This document shows positions 4,984 through 5,642 of a DNA stretch of 5,642 bases, in pieces. A program made the translations under genes and the position numbers. Under the pieces are notes generated by a model. That model worked only from the letters and a program-made list of their open reading frames with translations. It did not search any database and was not told where the DNA came from. Each line of letters opens with the position of its first letter. Positions within the stretch are counted from its first letter, which is position 1. Origin of the DNA: Desulfurococcales archaeon ex4484_217_1 (lineage in GTDB: Archaea; Thermoproteota; Thermoprotei_A; EX4484-217-1); contig NJED01000041.1 in NCBI GenBank assembly GCA_002254745.1, positions 1-5,642 on the forward strand, in the 5' to 3' direction.

Positions 4984-5642
4984 TTTTCCCATATTCTCCC
5001 TAAATTCTTTAGCAGCGTCCTCAGGTGGAACTGTTACTATGTAAATTCCTGAAGCTTTCTCGTAACCTCCCCACGTTTCAATAATAGGCTGTATTTCTAT
5101 GTGCCAATGGTAAATACTGTCTCCTTTAGGGCCTAGGTGGAACCAGTAATTGTAGTCACTGTTCTAGGTGATTCACTGTTTGAAAATATTTCGCAAAGTG
5201 GGCAAACTCCATGTTTTTCAAAGTATTCTTCAATAGCATTTTCTTCAGCACCTATGATGGGAGGTGTAAAAGTGTTTGCGAATATTTGGAGGTGTGGATG
5301 ACCTATGCTCGCACCAGCCTTTAATCCTGCATTTTTAATTATAGATACGTGTTTTATTCTGGGATCTTTCATTATTTCCTCTACTCTTCTTCTAAGAGCT
5401 ATGAGCATGTAGTACACGTTCACCGGGTTAAGTAGATACTTTTCCTCAGAGTGTATGGGGGTTTCAACAAGTACTTCGTGATATCCGTAGGCTGAAAATT
5501 CACCGCTCATAATTTCAGCCTTATTAACTAAGGCAGGGTATTTATTGGGAAAAACTCGTACAACCCAATTCTTTATTCTTCCATTATGTTCTCTCTCAAA
5601 CAGAAGCTCGCTATTTCTCACTAATAAAACAAGAGTAGCTGG
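4966..5642 (-). pseudogene. galT: Galactose-1-phosphate uridylyltransferase, broken by internal deletion/frameshift; 5' end outside window
   Basis: GalT exchanges UMP between UDP-glucose and galactose 1-phosphate (Leloir pathway). The N-terminal part is intact from 5642 to about 5160: the window edge reads PATLVLLVRNSELLFERE, then VRVFPNKYPAL, AYGYHEVLVETP, VSIIKNAGLKAGASIGHPHLQIFA (HPH, with the catalytic histidine) and CPLCEIF. This frame then reads out of homology and stops at 5133-5135. The C-terminal part resumes in a different frame at about 5157: DYNYWFHLGPKGDS, YHWHIEIQP (the metal-site HxH of the second half), GYEKASGIYI, VPPEDAAKEF, ending in TAA at 4966-4968. Compared with E. coli GalT, about 60-70 residues between the two parts (the RIV...F-VP...PK-H region) are missing. 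The GTG at 5621 is not the start, since homology continues past it to the edge. The remnant overlaps the GT4 3' end. A sequencing or assembly fault would look the same. Confidence 0.8.
5156..5180. repeat. 8-base direct repeat at the galT break
   Basis: TCACTGTT occurs at 5156-5163 and again at 5173-5180, 9 bases apart, exactly where the two GalT parts meet. CTAGGTG is also repeated at 5133-5139 and 5164-5170. Short direct repeats like these are common at slippage or end-joining deletions. Here both copies lie on the retained side, so they may mark local duplication rather than the original deletion ends. Confidence 0.45.

Noticed and set aside
5619..5621. GTG as start of galT
   Set aside because: The frame stays open to the window edge and the upstream codons (PATLVLL) continue GalT-like sequence, so the real start lies outside.

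Overview
The window looks like an AT-rich chromosomal segment of a hyperthermophilic archaeon, most likely a member of the Thermoproteota (Desulfurococcales-like). The evidence is an archaeal-type trehalose glycosyltransferring synthase (TreT), an archaeal-type GalT, an antiporter-like subunit pair of the complex I/Mrp/membrane-bound hydrogenase kind, BRE/TATA-like promoter elements, Shine-Dalgarno (SD) matches to the archaeal GGAGGTGAT consensus, and heavy use of AGG/AGA and ATA codons. The taxonomic placement is inference; no rRNA is present.

Layout. (1) Positions 1-1643, minus strand: the first two genes of a membrane-complex operon. They are a complete 460-residue antiporter-like subunit and, overlapping it by 4 bases, the first 88 codons of a second one that leaves the window at position 1. 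(2) Positions 1644-1972: a 329-base divergent intergenic region with promoter-like elements and a small inverted repeat, but no gene that I can support. (3) Positions 1973-2512, plus strand: a nitroreductase-family flavoprotein. Its 3' end overlaps the next gene tail-to-tail by 17 bases. (4) Positions 2496-3737, minus strand: treT, complete. (5) Positions 3738-3849: a compact divergent promoter region. (6) Positions 3850-4983, plus strand: a GT4 glycosyltransferase. Its 3' end overlaps the galT remnant by 18 bases. (7) Positions 4966-5642, minus strand: galT, running off the window at its 5' end. It is broken by an internal deletion of roughly 60-70 codons that also shifts the frame.

Functional reading. 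The right half is a sugar-nucleotide and glycosyl-transfer neighbourhood. GalT would interconvert UDP-glucose and UDP-galactose with their sugar 1-phosphates. TreT joins NDP-glucose and glucose to trehalose, or runs in reverse. The GT4 enzyme presumably transfers a sugar from an activated donor to a lipid, protein or glycan acceptor. The left half is an ion-translocating membrane complex of which only two hydrophobic subunits are visible. I see no mobile element, CRISPR array, RNA gene or defence system. The most unusual item is the damaged galT, followed by the helix-poor junction between the two antiporter-like subunits and the compact treT/GT4 divergent promoter.
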